From assembly GCF_019599465.1 (NCBI RefSeq), contig NZ_RKLR01000001.1:434001-498000 (forward strand): a stretch of 64,000 nt of DNA. The letters run 5' to 3'. Position 1 is the stretch's first letter; each line of letters begins with the position of its first letter. Shown piece by piece: positions 8,950-17,382 of this stretch. Under the pieces are notes generated by a model that did not search any database, was not told the origin of the DNA, and saw only the letters and a list, made by a program, of their open reading frames with translations. Source of the DNA: Haloarcula rubra. GTDB lineage: Archaea; Halobacteriota; Halobacteria; Halobacteriales; Haloarculaceae. The translations under genes were made by a program, and so were the position numbers.

Positions 8950-10068
8950 TCAGGCGACGGGGTGGCGGAGAATCGCGCCGACGCCGTCGAACCCCTCGGC
9001 GAACCGCTCACCGCGGTCGTACCCGGTCGGGACGACGACGGTGTCAGCGCCGGTCTCTGCCGCCTGTCTGGCGAGTATCTGGGCGTCCGCCGCGTCGAGC
9101 GAGTCGGCCAGCAACACCGTCTCTGCGGCACCGTTGTCGACGGCCTCGGCGGTGTCCTCGTGTCCGTAGACGGTCGGGTCGTCGCCGTCGAGGTCCGCGA
9201 AGAAGGTGTCGAGCGTCTCGCGGGCCTCGCCGACGTCGAGTGCGTCGGCGGCCTCGGCCGCCTCGACCAGTTCGCGGAGTCCCTGTTCGGAGGCGTAGGC
9301 CACCTCGAAGGGACCGGCGACCCGGTCGGCGAGGCGGTCGGGGAGATGGTCACCGTCCTCGAACCGTTCGACCATCACTTCGCTCCCGCCGAGTACCAGT
9401 CGGTCGATGCCGGCGTCGGGGTCGTCACTGCCGGTCCCGGCGTCCTCGAGGAACACCCGTTCGGCGGCCGTACCGACCGCGTCGAAGAACTCGTCGGCGC
9501 GTTCGTCGCTCCGCCCCTGGAAGCGGTCCTCGGACCGACCCTCGGCAGCCTGCTTGCTGGGCACGTCGCTGGTCACCTCGTCGACCAGTTCGACCGTCTC
9601 GGCGTCGTAGCGGCCGAGGACAGCCGATTCGCGGGTGACTATCAGCAGTCCGTGGGTGGGGGCGTCGGCCGACGGGGCGACGCGCACGTCCAGCGGCGAC
9701 GTGTCGAACTCGTTCGAGCGCTCGTACACCGACTCGGTCACCGGTTCGGCGAGGTCGTCGAAGACGTAGGTCCGGAGGTCGCTGTCGACGACGCCGGCGT
9801 AGACGACGAGGCCGTTCTCCGGCGTCCGCTCGTAGTCGTGGAGGATACGGCGTATCTCTTCGAGGGCGTCCTCGACGTAGGTCTGCGTCGTCTCGTCCGT
9901 GTCGAGGTAGTTCGCTTCGGCGTGGTCCGCTTCGATGCGTTCCAGCGTCTCGCCGAGCGGTGCCGTGGCGGGGACAGCGACCGTCAGCAGGCGGTCTGTG
10001 TCGGCGGTCGCTGTGTCGACTGCTTCGATTCGTCCTCGGAAGTCGTCCGCGTGTGTAGTGTCGGTCAT
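8950..10068 (-). CDS. eRF1-like paralogue (archaeal baeRF/Vms1-type release-factor-related protein)
   Basis: 372 residues. Several eRF1-like features are visible: YERTPENGLVVYAG near 80-92 matches the end of eRF1 domain 1, HGLLIVTRESAVLGRY near 140-155 resembles the start of domain 2, and TAEAVDNGAAETVLLADSL near the C-terminus matches domain 3. The peptidyl-tRNA-hydrolysing GGQ tripeptide of true eRF1 is not seen, so this is not the canonical release factor. The baeRF group is proposed to act on ribosomes in rescue or conflict; the role here is inference. The ATG at 10068 was chosen over the upstream start at 10125. It is very acidic. Confidence 0.7.
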   Translation of the reverse strand: MTDTTHADDFRGRIEAVDTATADTDRLLTVAVPATAPLGETLERIEADHAEANYLDTDETTQTYVEDALEEIRRILHDYERTPENGLVVYAGVVDSDLRTYVFDDLAEPVTESVYERSNEFDTSPLDVRVAPSADAPTHGLLIVTRESAVLGRYDAETVELVDEVTSDVPSKQAAEGRSEDRFQGRSDERADEFFDAVGTAAERVFLEDAGTGSDDPDAGIDRLVLGGSEVMVERFEDGDHLPDRLADRVAGPFEVAYASEQGLRELVEAAEAADALDVGEARETLDTFFADLDGDDPTVYGHEDTAEAVDNGAAETVLLADSLDAADAQILARQAAETGADTVVVPTGYDRGERFAEGFDGVGAILRHPVA

Positions 10069-10291
10069 TGCGTGTAGTCGTGGACGCCAACGGTTGGTCG
10101 TCGGGTCCTGTGCGAACGTCGACACTGCGAGCGGCGTCTCCGGGACTGCGAGATGGTCGCATCGGATGGGTGACGGAGGGAGCGTGTTAAATGCAGTGGT
10201 GTCTACTCGCTGTCACGTTATTCCGTCACACACCGACGTGAGCGGCCGCTCGGGACCGACGTTTTAGGTGGGTCGCCGACGAGTGTGCGAT

Positions 10292-10666
10292 ATGGGGTAT
10301 CATCACATCGCGCCGGACGACGTCGCCGCCACACCAGACCGACCGTGCGTCCAGCGGTCCATCGGCGACGCCGCAGGGTTAGAGCAGATGGCTGCGAACG
10401 TCTACGAAGTGGCCCCCGGAGAACAGATTCCGCTGGCCTACCACTACCACGACGACCAGGAGGAGGTCTTCTACGTCCTCTCGGGAACGCTCCACGTCGA
10501 GACACCCGAGGGGACGTTCGAGGTCGGGGCCGACGAGGTGTTCGTCGTCGAGCCCGACAGCCCACAGCGAGCGTTCAACCCGGAGTCGGCTACCGAACCA
10601 GCCGAGACGTTCGTCGTCGGCGCACCGGCCGTCGACGACGTCCACCCGTACGACCCGGACGAATGA
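10292..10666 (+). CDS. cupin-domain protein
   Basis: 124 residues with one cupin barrel: HYHDDQEEVFYVLSGTLHVE around residues 51-70 contains His51, His53 and Glu58 of motif 1. The motif 2 region (VVEPDSPQRAF) lacks the usual fourth His, so metal binding may be incomplete. Substrate unknown. A TTTTAGG stretch at 10262-10268 is about 25 bp before the ATG. The stop codon overlaps the next start (ATGA), so this and the next two genes form a coupled operon. Confidence 0.85.
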   Translation: MGYHHIAPDDVAATPDRPCVQRSIGDAAGLEQMAANVYEVAPGEQIPLAYHYHDDQEEVFYVLSGTLHVETPEGTFEVGADEVFVVEPDSPQRAFNPESATEPAETFVVGAPAVDDVHPYDPDE

Positions 10667-11286
10667 GCGAATCCGACGACACCCGACGCACAGCAGAGGC
10701 CCCAGAGACGGCGGCCGAGGCCGACGCCGACCTGCCCTCGTGGGACGACGACTACCTCCAGCGCGTCGCCGACCGTCTCAAGTTCAACTACGACCTCGAA
10801 CGGGACCACACGGCCGGGAGCCAGCGCTTCGAGATGTACGGGCGGCTGTACGTCGAGAGCCAGAAGCAGTTCTTCCACCAGTCTATCAACTGGGCCAACT
10901 ACGAGACGGTCGAACACCTGTTCGTGCGGCGGGCCGACGGGGTCTCGCGGGCAGACCTCGACGCGCTGGTCGAGTTGGGGCACGACCTCGCCGACGAGTG
11001 GATAGCGGCCGACGAGGAACACCAGGGGACCGACTTCACGTTCGTCCTCGTGGTGCCCGACATCCCCGAGGACGTGCGCTCGTACGTCGACGGGTTCCGC
11101 GACCGGACCCTACTGAAGTACGGCTACTACGGTGCCTACGAAGTGAACCTCGCCGTGGTCGCCCCCGACCGCGAGGACGCCGTGGGGAGTTCGGAGGCCG
11201 ACGTGACCGCGGCCTTCGAACTGTGGCGTGACCTCGACGCGGGCCCCGACGGACTGCTGGGTCGGCTCCGGGCCTGGCTGGGATGA
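10663..11286 (+). CDS. uncharacterised haloarchaeal protein
   Basis: 207 residues, soluble and acidic. Conserved-looking features are the aromatic run YVESQKQFFHQSINWANYETVEHLF near residues 62-86 and LKYGYYGAYEVNLAVVAPD near 145-163; there is no known catalytic motif or membrane segment. It overlaps the cupin gene by 4 bp and the lipoprotein gene by 4 bp, which argues strongly that it is a real gene translated in a coupled operon. I do not recognise the family. Confidence 0.75.
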   Translation: MSESDDTRRTAEAPETAAEADADLPSWDDDYLQRVADRLKFNYDLERDHTAGSQRFEMYGRLYVESQKQFFHQSINWANYETVEHLFVRRADGVSRADLDALVELGHDLADEWIAADEEHQGTDFTFVLVVPDIPEDVRSYVDGFRDRTLLKYGYYGAYEVNLAVVAPDREDAVGSSEADVTAAFELWRDLDAGPDGLLGRLRAWLG

Positions 11287-11915
11287 GCCGACCGGCGCTC
11301 GCCGTCGCACTCGTCGCGTTCGTCGCGCTGGCGGGGTGTTCCAGCGGTGGCCCGTCGCGCGTGGTCGCCGCCGGGACGCCGGCCACGGTGGACGCGACGG
11401 CCCTCGACGGGACCGGCTACGAGCGCGTCGGGACGGCCAACAGGACGTTCAACACGACGGTCGGCGCGACCATCAGCGGCGACGTGAAGATGAGCGCCGA
11501 GCGTCCGGTGACGGCGACGACGCCTATCACGACCTACCGCCGCGGGACCGACAGCGGCCCGGCGCTGGTCCTCGTCGCGACGGCGCCGGCCGTCCACCCG
11601 ATAGAGAACCAACCGGTCGTCAGGAACCCCCTCGCGACCCTCTCGCCGACCGCCCTCGTGACCTACCTGCAGTCGACCTACGCCGTCGAGTCGCTGGAGC
11701 GAGGTGAGAACACGACCGTCCGGTTGCTCGCCAACGAGACGGCGGCCCGGACCTACACCGGCACGGCGACCCGCGGGGGGGAGACGGTCCCCGTCCGCGT
11801 CACTGTCGTCTCGGTGCGCGACGGCGAGGAGTTCGTCACCGTCGTCAGCGTCACGCCGCGCTCGGCGGCCGACGACGAGCGAGTCCAGCAGGTCGTCGCC
11901 GGCGTCACGCACTGA
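11283..11915 (+). CDS. secreted haloarchaeal lipoprotein
   Basis: 210 residues with an N-terminal hydrophobic signal and lipobox LAGC ending at Cys19, so it should be lipid-anchored outside the cell. The mature part is rich in Thr and Val with several N-x-S/T sites (for example NRT and NTT) and looks all-beta. It resembles the DUF6517-type lipoproteins common in haloarchaea; this match is from memory and not checked. It is the last gene of a three-gene coupled operon with the cupin and an unknown protein. Confidence 0.75.
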   Translation: MSRPALAVALVAFVALAGCSSGGPSRVVAAGTPATVDATALDGTGYERVGTANRTFNTTVGATISGDVKMSAERPVTATTPITTYRRGTDSGPALVLVATAPAVHPIENQPVVRNPLATLSPTALVTYLQSTYAVESLERGENTTVRLLANETAARTYTGTATRGGETVPVRVTVVSVRDGEEFVTVVSVTPRSAADDERVQQVVAGVTH

Positions 11916-11970
11916 AAAAGTACCGCGAAGCATCGTCGTCGAACGGGCACCGATGCCCGTGGTCGTCCGC

Positions 11971-13791
11971 TCAGTCGTCGGCCGGCGCGCCGCTGGGCCG
12001 TTCGCGCACGGTCCGGATGTTCTTGTAGCCGATCCAGACCAGCGAGAGCGCGAGGCCGACCAGCACCAGTGCCAGCACTATCTGGACGGCGACCGAGATG
12101 CGAGCGAAGATGCCCGCGCTCTCGGCGAAGCCGCCCTGGATGAACTGCTGGTAGAGGTTCTGGTACAGCGAGAGGTACAGTAGGGCACAGACGGTGATGA
12201 CGGTCATCAGCGCCATCGGGACGCCGGTGCTGATGAGCTGTTTGTCGTCGTCCCAGTTGGCCAGCCACACCGTCGCGGTCAGCAGCGCCAGCGCGGCCAG
12301 TAGCTGGTTCGCACCGCCGAAGAGGGGCCACAGGCTCGCCCAGGAGCCGCTGGCGACCAGCGCGTAGGCGATGAGACACTGGATGGCCGCGTTACTGTAG
12401 CGGTTGGTGCCGACCTCCTGGGCCTGTCGGATGGCCGAACTGCTGGCGTCGGGCGTGCCGACGATTTCCTCGGCCATGTAGCGGCCGAGCCGGACGGCCG
12501 TGTCGGTCGAGGTCAGCAGGAAGCTCACGAGCACGAGCGCCATGAACGGCGCACCGACGGACGTCGGGATGCCGAAGCTCGTCAGCATCACGCTGCCACC
12601 GGACGCGAAGTTCGGGAGCGCACGACCGATACCGCCACCGGCCGTGACGCCCGCGACGGCGACGGTGCCGAGCGCGACGGTCGCGAGCAGGCCTTCGCCG
12701 AGCATCCCACCGTAGCCGATGGGGCGGGCGTCCGTCTCCTTGTTCAGTTGCTTCGCCGTCGTCCCCGAGGACACCAGCGAGTGGAAGCCGCTGATGGTCC
12801 CACAGGCGATGGTCACGAACAGCAGCGGGAACAGCGGCAGGCCCGCCGTCCCCATGAAGCCGTAGTACGGTTCGAGCTGGATGACCAGCGGTTCCGCGGA
12901 CGTCCCCAGCAGGGTGCCGACGATAATCGCCAGCAGCGCCCCGCCGACGCCTGCGTACAGCAGGAACGACGAGAGGAAGTCACGCGGCTGGAGCAGCGTC
13001 CACACCGGGAGCACCGACGCGATGGCCGCGTACAGCAGGATGACCGGAATCCAACCGGCGGTGTTCGCGCCCAGCGTGCCCGCCGCGGGCACTATCGACG
13101 CCAGCCCCGAGCCGAACAGGACGATGGTCCCCTCGGGGAGCCCCTCGGCCGGGAACAGCGCGAGCGGGAACTCGATACCGACGAAGACCCCGCCGAACAC
13201 CGCGAGGACGAACGCCGCCGTCCCCGGGATGAACGGGAGGTCCAGCTGGTACAGGTACACCCCGAACACCAGCGCGAGGGCGATGTAGACGAAACTCGCC
13301 GTCGCGGCCTGTGGGTAGGCGTTGAACACGATGGCGACGACGAGCGCGAACACTGCCACCACGAGGATGATGGTCAGGAACGCGAACCACAGCAACATCT
13401 TCTTCCCCCGGTCCCCGACGTACTCGCCGATGATGTAGCCGATGGACTTCCCCTCGTGCCGGAGACTTCCCGACAGCGAGACGAAGTCGTGGACGCTACC
13501 CATCAGCGGGTTGCCGATGGCGATCCACAGCAGGGCCGGCACCCACCCCCAGACGACGCCGGCGGTGATGGGCCCGACGATGGGCGCACCCCCGGCGATG
13601 CTGGAGTAGTGGTGTCCCAGCAACACCGGTTTCTTCGAGGGGACGTACTCCTGTCCGTCCTCGTACTTGTGTGCCGGTGTCTCGTTTTGGTCACTCAACT
13701 CCACGAACTGCGCCAGATACCGTGAGTACCCGAGGTATCCAACGCTGAACGTCAACAGCGTCGCTACGACGAGCCACAGTACTTGTACCAT
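11971..13791 (-). CDS. cstA: carbon starvation protein CstA family transporter
   Basis: 606 residues with about 16 hydrophobic segments. N-terminal GHHYSSIAGGAPIVGPI is the hallmark of the CstA family, which includes peptide and pyruvate transporters induced by carbon limitation. Central segments such as FHSLVSSGTTAKQL are also typical. The start at 13791 was taken because the first membrane helix (VQVLWLVVATLLTF) follows directly and the longer frame overlaps the upstream gene. A TATA-like stretch lies at 13825-13837. The specific substrate cannot be read from sequence. Confidence 0.92.
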   Translation of the reverse strand: MVQVLWLVVATLLTFSVGYLGYSRYLAQFVELSDQNETPAHKYEDGQEYVPSKKPVLLGHHYSSIAGGAPIVGPITAGVVWGWVPALLWIAIGNPLMGSVHDFVSLSGSLRHEGKSIGYIIGEYVGDRGKKMLLWFAFLTIILVVAVFALVVAIVFNAYPQAATASFVYIALALVFGVYLYQLDLPFIPGTAAFVLAVFGGVFVGIEFPLALFPAEGLPEGTIVLFGSGLASIVPAAGTLGANTAGWIPVILLYAAIASVLPVWTLLQPRDFLSSFLLYAGVGGALLAIIVGTLLGTSAEPLVIQLEPYYGFMGTAGLPLFPLLFVTIACGTISGFHSLVSSGTTAKQLNKETDARPIGYGGMLGEGLLATVALGTVAVAGVTAGGGIGRALPNFASGGSVMLTSFGIPTSVGAPFMALVLVSFLLTSTDTAVRLGRYMAEEIVGTPDASSSAIRQAQEVGTNRYSNAAIQCLIAYALVASGSWASLWPLFGGANQLLAALALLTATVWLANWDDDKQLISTGVPMALMTVITVCALLYLSLYQNLYQQFIQGGFAESAGIFARISVAVQIVLALVLVGLALSLVWIGYKNIRTVRERPSGAPADD

Positions 13792-13824
13792 GTTATTGAC
13801 CCTCACCCGTATCTGTGGGCAAAA

Positions 13825-13837
13825 AGTATTTAATAAT
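13825..13837 (-). promoter_or_regulatory. TATA-like element for cstA
   Basis: On the minus strand this reads ATTAAATACTTTT, the only strongly AT-rich element in the 124-bp gap before cstA. It is about 35-45 bp upstream of the ATG, giving a short leader. Confidence 0.5.
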
Positions 13838-13915
13838 TGTGGACATCGCGCGTCAGAATCGCCAGAGAGAAACGGAGCAGTGGCTACTGCGTCCCCGTCG
13901 AACCGCCCGGAACTA

Positions 13916-14887
13916 TCAGGCCTGCGGTGGGGACGCCGCTGTCTCGATACCGAGTTCCTCGGTGACCTCCGAGAGGAGGTCACCCTTGATCTCGGAGACG
14001 CGCTGTTCGATGACCGCGACGACTGGCTGGTCGAACTCCGAGTGGATGCGTTCGAGTCGGTCCTGTTCGGTCCGGTGCCGTTCCCGCAGATACATCGCTC
14101 CCTTGCCGGTCTCGTCGTCGTCGGGGGAAGGTGCGACCTTGTTGACGACGAGGCCGCCGACGGTCAGGCCGGCCTCGGTCAAGTCCGACACCGCCCGGTG
14201 AGACTCCTCGATAGAGAGTTCGTCGGGGTTCAACACGAGGTAGAACGCCGACTGTTCGCGCAACGTCTCGCCGGCGAACTCGAACATCTCCTTGCGTTCG
14301 GTGAGTCGCCGGATGATGGGGTCTTCCTTGAGTTTCTGTCTGGCCTCCTTGTCGCCGATGGCGGCCTTCTCGAAGAGGTCGACGCTCTCCTTTCGTTTCT
14401 CCGTGAGCCGTTCTATCCACGACTCGAGGAACTCCGGGAGCGCCAGCAGTCGGAGCGTGCCGCCCGTCGGCGACGTGTCGAAGACGACGCGGTCGTACTC
14501 GTCGCTGTTCCGCATCACGTCGATGAACCGGTCGAACAGCGCCGCCTCGTAGGCCCCGGGCGTCCGGTGGGCCAACTCTATCTGGCGGTCTATCTCGTTG
14601 ACGATGGCCGGACTCACCTGGTCGGACATCGTCGACTTTATCTCCCGCATGTGGCGCTGGACCTCCTCGTCGGGGTCCAGTTCCATGGCGAAGAGGTCCT
14701 CGTGGCCCGCCACGGGTTTCGGGTCGTCGTCGAACTGCTGGTCGAAGACGTCCGAGGTGCTGTGGGCCGGGTCCGTCGAGACCAACAGGGTCCGGAGGCC
14801 GTCGCGCGCACACTTCAGACCGTAGGCAGAGGAGACGGTGGTCTTGCCGACACCGCCTTTCCCGCCGAAGAAGACGAACTTGTTCAT
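13916..14887 (-). CDS. ArsA/Get3-family ATPase
   Basis: 323 residues, a single-domain member of the deviant-P-loop family. The P-loop GGKGGVGKTT is at residues 8-17 with the intermolecular Lys10, switch I DPAHSTSDVF at 39-48, and the A-loop-like DTSPTGGTLRLL at 137-148. Get3 delivers tail-anchored membrane proteins and ArsA drives arsenite export; with no arsB or arsR nearby, a Get3-like role is more likely, though the eukaryotic CxxC zinc motif is absent. Its ATG is one base after the stop of an unknown 98-residue protein, so the two are translationally coupled. Confidence 0.9.
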   Translation of the reverse strand: MNKFVFFGGKGGVGKTTVSSAYGLKCARDGLRTLLVSTDPAHSTSDVFDQQFDDDPKPVAGHEDLFAMELDPDEEVQRHMREIKSTMSDQVSPAIVNEIDRQIELAHRTPGAYEAALFDRFIDVMRNSDEYDRVVFDTSPTGGTLRLLALPEFLESWIERLTEKRKESVDLFEKAAIGDKEARQKLKEDPIIRRLTERKEMFEFAGETLREQSAFYLVLNPDELSIEESHRAVSDLTEAGLTVGGLVVNKVAPSPDDDETGKGAMYLRERHRTEQDRLERIHSEFDQPVVAVIEQRVSEIKGDLLSEVTEELGIETAASPPQA

Positions 14888-14888
14888 G

Positions 14889-15185
14889 TCAGAAGTGGTA
14901 CTGCTGGCCCTTGCGTTCGATGTACGACTGGCGGTCCCACATCCGCCGCTCCCACTGGACGAACTCGTCGGTCAGGTACGGGAGGAGTTCGGCCGTGTAG
15001 TAGGAGACGGGACTCGGGATGCCGAAGGCGTCGGCGAAACAGGCGAACATGAACACGTCCGCCGTGTCCTCGGCTTCCTTCTCTATCTTCTCGAAGGACG
15101 GGTGTTCTATCATCCCGTGATAGAGGCCGTGGAACCACTCCTCTAACGTATCGAGGTAGGCCTGGATTCGTTTATCTACGTTCAT
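14889..15185 (-). CDS. uncharacterised small protein coupled to ArsA/Get3-type ATPase
   Basis: 98 residues, acidic and predicted helical, with no transmembrane segment. Unusual features are the high aromatic and Met content (MFACFADAFGIPSP, SYYTAELLPYL, QWERRMWDRQSY) and no known motif. It ends one base before the Get3-type ATPase start, so the pair is almost certainly co-transcribed. An adaptor or chaperone partner of the ATPase is the simplest hypothesis, but nothing in the sequence proves it. Confidence 0.7.
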   Translation of the reverse strand: MNVDKRIQAYLDTLEEWFHGLYHGMIEHPSFEKIEKEAEDTADVFMFACFADAFGIPSPVSYYTAELLPYLTDEFVQWERRMWDRQSYIERKGQQYHF

Positions 15186-15227
15186 GGATATTGGTAGCCG
15201 GCGCTTCCTAGATACGTGTTCCGCCGG

Positions 15228-15452
15228 TCAGCATGCACACCCAGTCGACCCCTGTGACCGCTCGAACCGCATCTCGTCCCCGCAGGTCGGGCAGTCCGGG
15301 GGCCCCTCACCCTCGACGTCGACGTCCCGAATCCGTTCGTCGCAGTCGTCACACCAGTAGGCACCGTTCGACATCTCCTCCGTGACGTCACCCCGATTGG
15401 CCGACTGCGTCGACGCCTGCAACACCTCCTTGACCGTCGTCAGGATACTCAT
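15228..15452 (-). CDS. small zinc-ribbon protein
   Basis: 74 residues. Cys34/Cys37 (CDDC) and Cys54/Cys57 (CPTC) form a likely zinc ribbon, and the protein ends with GCAC. The N-terminal 20 residues are a short amphipathic helix. Such proteins are common in haloarchaea and mostly uncharacterised. The ATG at 15452 was preferred over one at 15479 because the upstream extension overlaps promoter-like AT-rich DNA. Confidence 0.7.
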   Translation of the reverse strand: MSILTTVKEVLQASTQSANRGDVTEEMSNGAYWCDDCDERIRDVDVEGEGPPDCPTCGDEMRFERSQGSTGCAC

Positions 15453-15532
15453 GCGTCGGATTACCCTCGTAATAGGCATAAACGTTCCTGCAGAACTGCA
15501 CTACCGGCGCACAACCGCCGTGCCGTCGTCCG

Positions 15533-15970
15533 TCAGGAGACGTGCTCGGCCAGTCCGTCCAGCATCCGGTCGAGTTCCCCGCGGCGTTTCCACGCGGCGA
15601 CCCGGTCGGTCAGCGAGGCGAGGGGGAGTCCGAGACTGACCGACGACCGGACGGTCACCTCGCTCCCGTGGTCACGCGCGGTGTAGGTCACCGTCGTCTC
15701 CATCGCCTCGAACGGTCCCTGCTGGCCGACCTGTCGGTAGCGGAGTCCGTCGGTACGGTCCTCGAACTCGAACACCGCCTCCATCCCGCCGCCGCGGGCC
15801 GTGACTCGCTGTCCGTCGTCGACTGCCTCTGTCTCGACGACGGTGAACGTGCCCGCCGCTTCGAGGACGGTCGAGGGCGAGAGCGCACGTTCGAGTTCGG
15901 CCGGCGTCGCGTCTACGAACCGCGTCTGGACGACCTCGCGCATGGCAGTGCTGTCACCGTCACCCGCCAT
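15533..15970 (-). CDS. SRPBCC (START-like) domain protein
   Basis: 145 residues matching the helix-grip SRPBCC pattern: a strand (VVQTRFVDATPAELERAL), a long antiparallel sheet (TVTYTARDHGSEVTVRSSVS) and a C-terminal helix (LTDRVAAWKRRGELDRMLDGL). This fold binds hydrophobic ligands; the ligand is unknown. An internal ATG at 15943, preceded by GGTGAC, is an equally good start and would remove nine residues. It follows a small membrane protein gene by 11 bp and is probably co-transcribed with it. Confidence 0.72.
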   Translation of the reverse strand: MAGDGDSTAMREVVQTRFVDATPAELERALSPSTVLEAAGTFTVVETEAVDDGQRVTARGGGMEAVFEFEDRTDGLRYRQVGQQGPFEAMETTVTYTARDHGSEVTVRSSVSLGLPLASLTDRVAAWKRRGELDRMLDGLAEHVS

Positions 15971-15981
15971 AGTTCCACGGG

Positions 15982-16299
15982 CTACTGGGCGACGAGGGGC
16001 AAGGCGAGCGCCGCGACCGCCAGAAAGCCCGCCACGACGCCGTAGAGGAGCCGTCTGAACCGTGCTTCGGCGGGTATCTCCCCCCTGAGGGAGGGGCGCT
16101 CGGTCCAGACGTAGCGGTGGTAGGCGACGGCGGCCGTCAGGCCGGTCACGAGCGCCGCGACGCTCAGCGCCATCGGGAGCGAGGCCCCCAGCGCCATGAC
16201 GTAGATGGGGCCGAAGGAGAAACTCACGGCGAACCCGAGGCCGCTCACGACGAGGAACGGGACCGGGTCGACCGGCGTGCCGTCGCGGTTGTGAACCAT
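15982..16299 (-). CDS. small integral membrane protein
   Basis: 105 residues with about three membrane helices (PFLVVSGLGFAVSFSFGPIYV, ALSVAALVTGLTAAVAYHRY and a C-terminal one). No family is recognised. The start at 16299 was chosen over 16335 because an ATATTT element lies about 25 bp upstream (16322-16330 region) as for leaderless genes, and an inverted repeat occupies the bases between. Confidence 0.65.
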   Translation of the reverse strand: MVHNRDGTPVDPVPFLVVSGLGFAVSFSFGPIYVMALGASLPMALSVAALVTGLTAAVAYHRYVWTERPSLRGEIPAEARFRRLLYGVVAGFLAVAALALPLVAQ

Positions 16300-16304
16300 C
16301 ACCT

Positions 16305-16320
16305 GTCTCTTGGGAGAGAC
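16305..16320. promoter_or_regulatory. inverted repeat GTCTCT-tggg-AGAGAC at transcription start region
   Basis: Two perfect 6-bp arms separated by 4 bp lie between the TATA-like element and the start codon of the small membrane protein gene. The position fits an operator that blocks polymerase. The cognate regulator is unknown. Confidence 0.4.
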
Positions 16321-16401
16321 GAAATATGAACCCACCTATCCCGACAACATATCAACAACTAATCCACACAAATAAGGCGGCCCAAACCGCCACGGAGAGG
16401 T

Positions 16402-16581
16402 ATGGCATCCGACGGAGACATCCGCGTACTACTGGTGTTGGACCTCCTCCTCTCGCTCGTGTTCAGTACGGTCGTCGTCTGGGGACTGAGCTTCTTCGGC
16501 CTCGCGTCGTTCACGCTTCGGAGCGTCGCGACGACGGCGCTGGCGCTGGCGGTGCTGACCTACCTCCTCGTCCTCCGGTAG
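16402..16581 (+). CDS. 59-residue membrane protein
   Basis: A short open frame starting MASDGDIRVLLVL and ending at the TAG at 16579-16581. It encodes two hydrophobic segments, about residues 8-28 and 38-58, so it is a likely hairpin membrane protein. Evidence for a real gene: an AAATAAG element about 30 bp upstream, haloarchaeal codon use, and a good fit between convergent and divergent neighbours (its stop abuts the stop of the cupin gene). No family recognised. Confidence 0.6.
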   Translation: MASDGDIRVLLVLDLLLSLVFSTVVVWGLSFFGLASFTLRSVATTALALAVLTYLLVLR

Positions 16582-16923
16582 TCACTCCAGCCAATCCGGG
16601 TTCGGCCGCGGGGGGCTGAACACGTCGATGGCGAGGAGGTCCACGTCACCCCGGTTCTCGGCGGCGTGGACCTCGTGGCTCTGGAGCCAGTAGGACTCGC
16701 CCGGTTCGACGGTCACCGTCTCGCCGTCTTCGAGGACGAACGTCTGTTCGCCCTGATAGACGAACCCGACCTGTTCGTGGTGGTGGCTGTGTTCCGGCAC
16801 CCGGCCGCCCGGTTCGATGCGAAGGTGTTGGATGCTCATCTCCTCGCCCGCCGCCAGTTGCGCGAGGTGGACGCCCGGTTCGACTTCGACCGTCTCCGTG
16901 GGAGATTCTGGCACGACTTCCAT
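16582..16923 (-). CDS. cupin-domain protein
   Basis: 113 residues with a single cupin barrel: VPEHSHHHEQVGFVYQGEQ around 42-60 carries His45, His47 and other His residues of motif 1, and SYWLQSHEVHAAEN near 77-90 supplies His86 for motif 2. It therefore keeps a plausible metal site, unlike the cupin at 10.3 kb. Substrate unknown. The start at 16923 was taken because the upstream extension looks like non-coding shadow. Confidence 0.8.
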   Translation of the reverse strand: MEVVPESPTETVEVEPGVHLAQLAAGEEMSIQHLRIEPGGRVPEHSHHHEQVGFVYQGEQTFVLEDGETVTVEPGESYWLQSHEVHAAENRGDVDLLAIDVFSPPRPNPDWLE

Positions 16924-17006
16924 ACAGGGACGTACGGTGCATCGGTGATAACCGTGTCTCCCGCGGCCGTCTGTTCCTCGGCGGCGGGCCGTCGGCGTCC
17001 CGGCGG

Positions 17007-17228
17007 CTACGGCGTGTCCGGTCGTGCCGCGTCGGGAATGGCGTACGGTTGGCCACAGCCGTGTATTTCGAGCGTACACGACGGGCAGACGGTGTGTTTC
17101 TCCCGCCGGTGGGCCACGGATTGGCGCTGTCGGTGCTCGTCGGCCTCCAGTCGTTCGCGGACGTCCGCCGGCAGGTCGGTGAAGGCCACCAGTTCCGTCT
17201 CACAGGCGGGACACGTCGGTCCAGTCAT
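17007..17228 (-). CDS. small zinc-finger protein
   Basis: 73 residues. CPAC (Cys6, Cys9) at the N-terminus and CPSC (Cys48, Cys51) enclose a helical linker, a spacing suited to one zinc site; an extra Cys is at 58. Function unknown. It is about 80 bp upstream of the cupin gene on the same strand and could be co-transcribed. Confidence 0.68.
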   Translation of the reverse strand: MTGPTCPACETELVAFTDLPADVRERLEADEHRQRQSVAHRREKHTVCPSCTLEIHGCGQPYAIPDAARPDTP

Positions 17229-17382
17229 ACCCGGAGCCTCGTCGGCCAGCCACTAAACGGCACGCATCGGTGCCGCGGTGTCCGCTCGCGGGACGATGCC
17301 CTCGACGGCATCGGCCGAGAGACCGCTCGCGAACCCCAGTCGTTCGGAAGATATAGGGGTATGTGTGTCCGACGTTCCGGAT

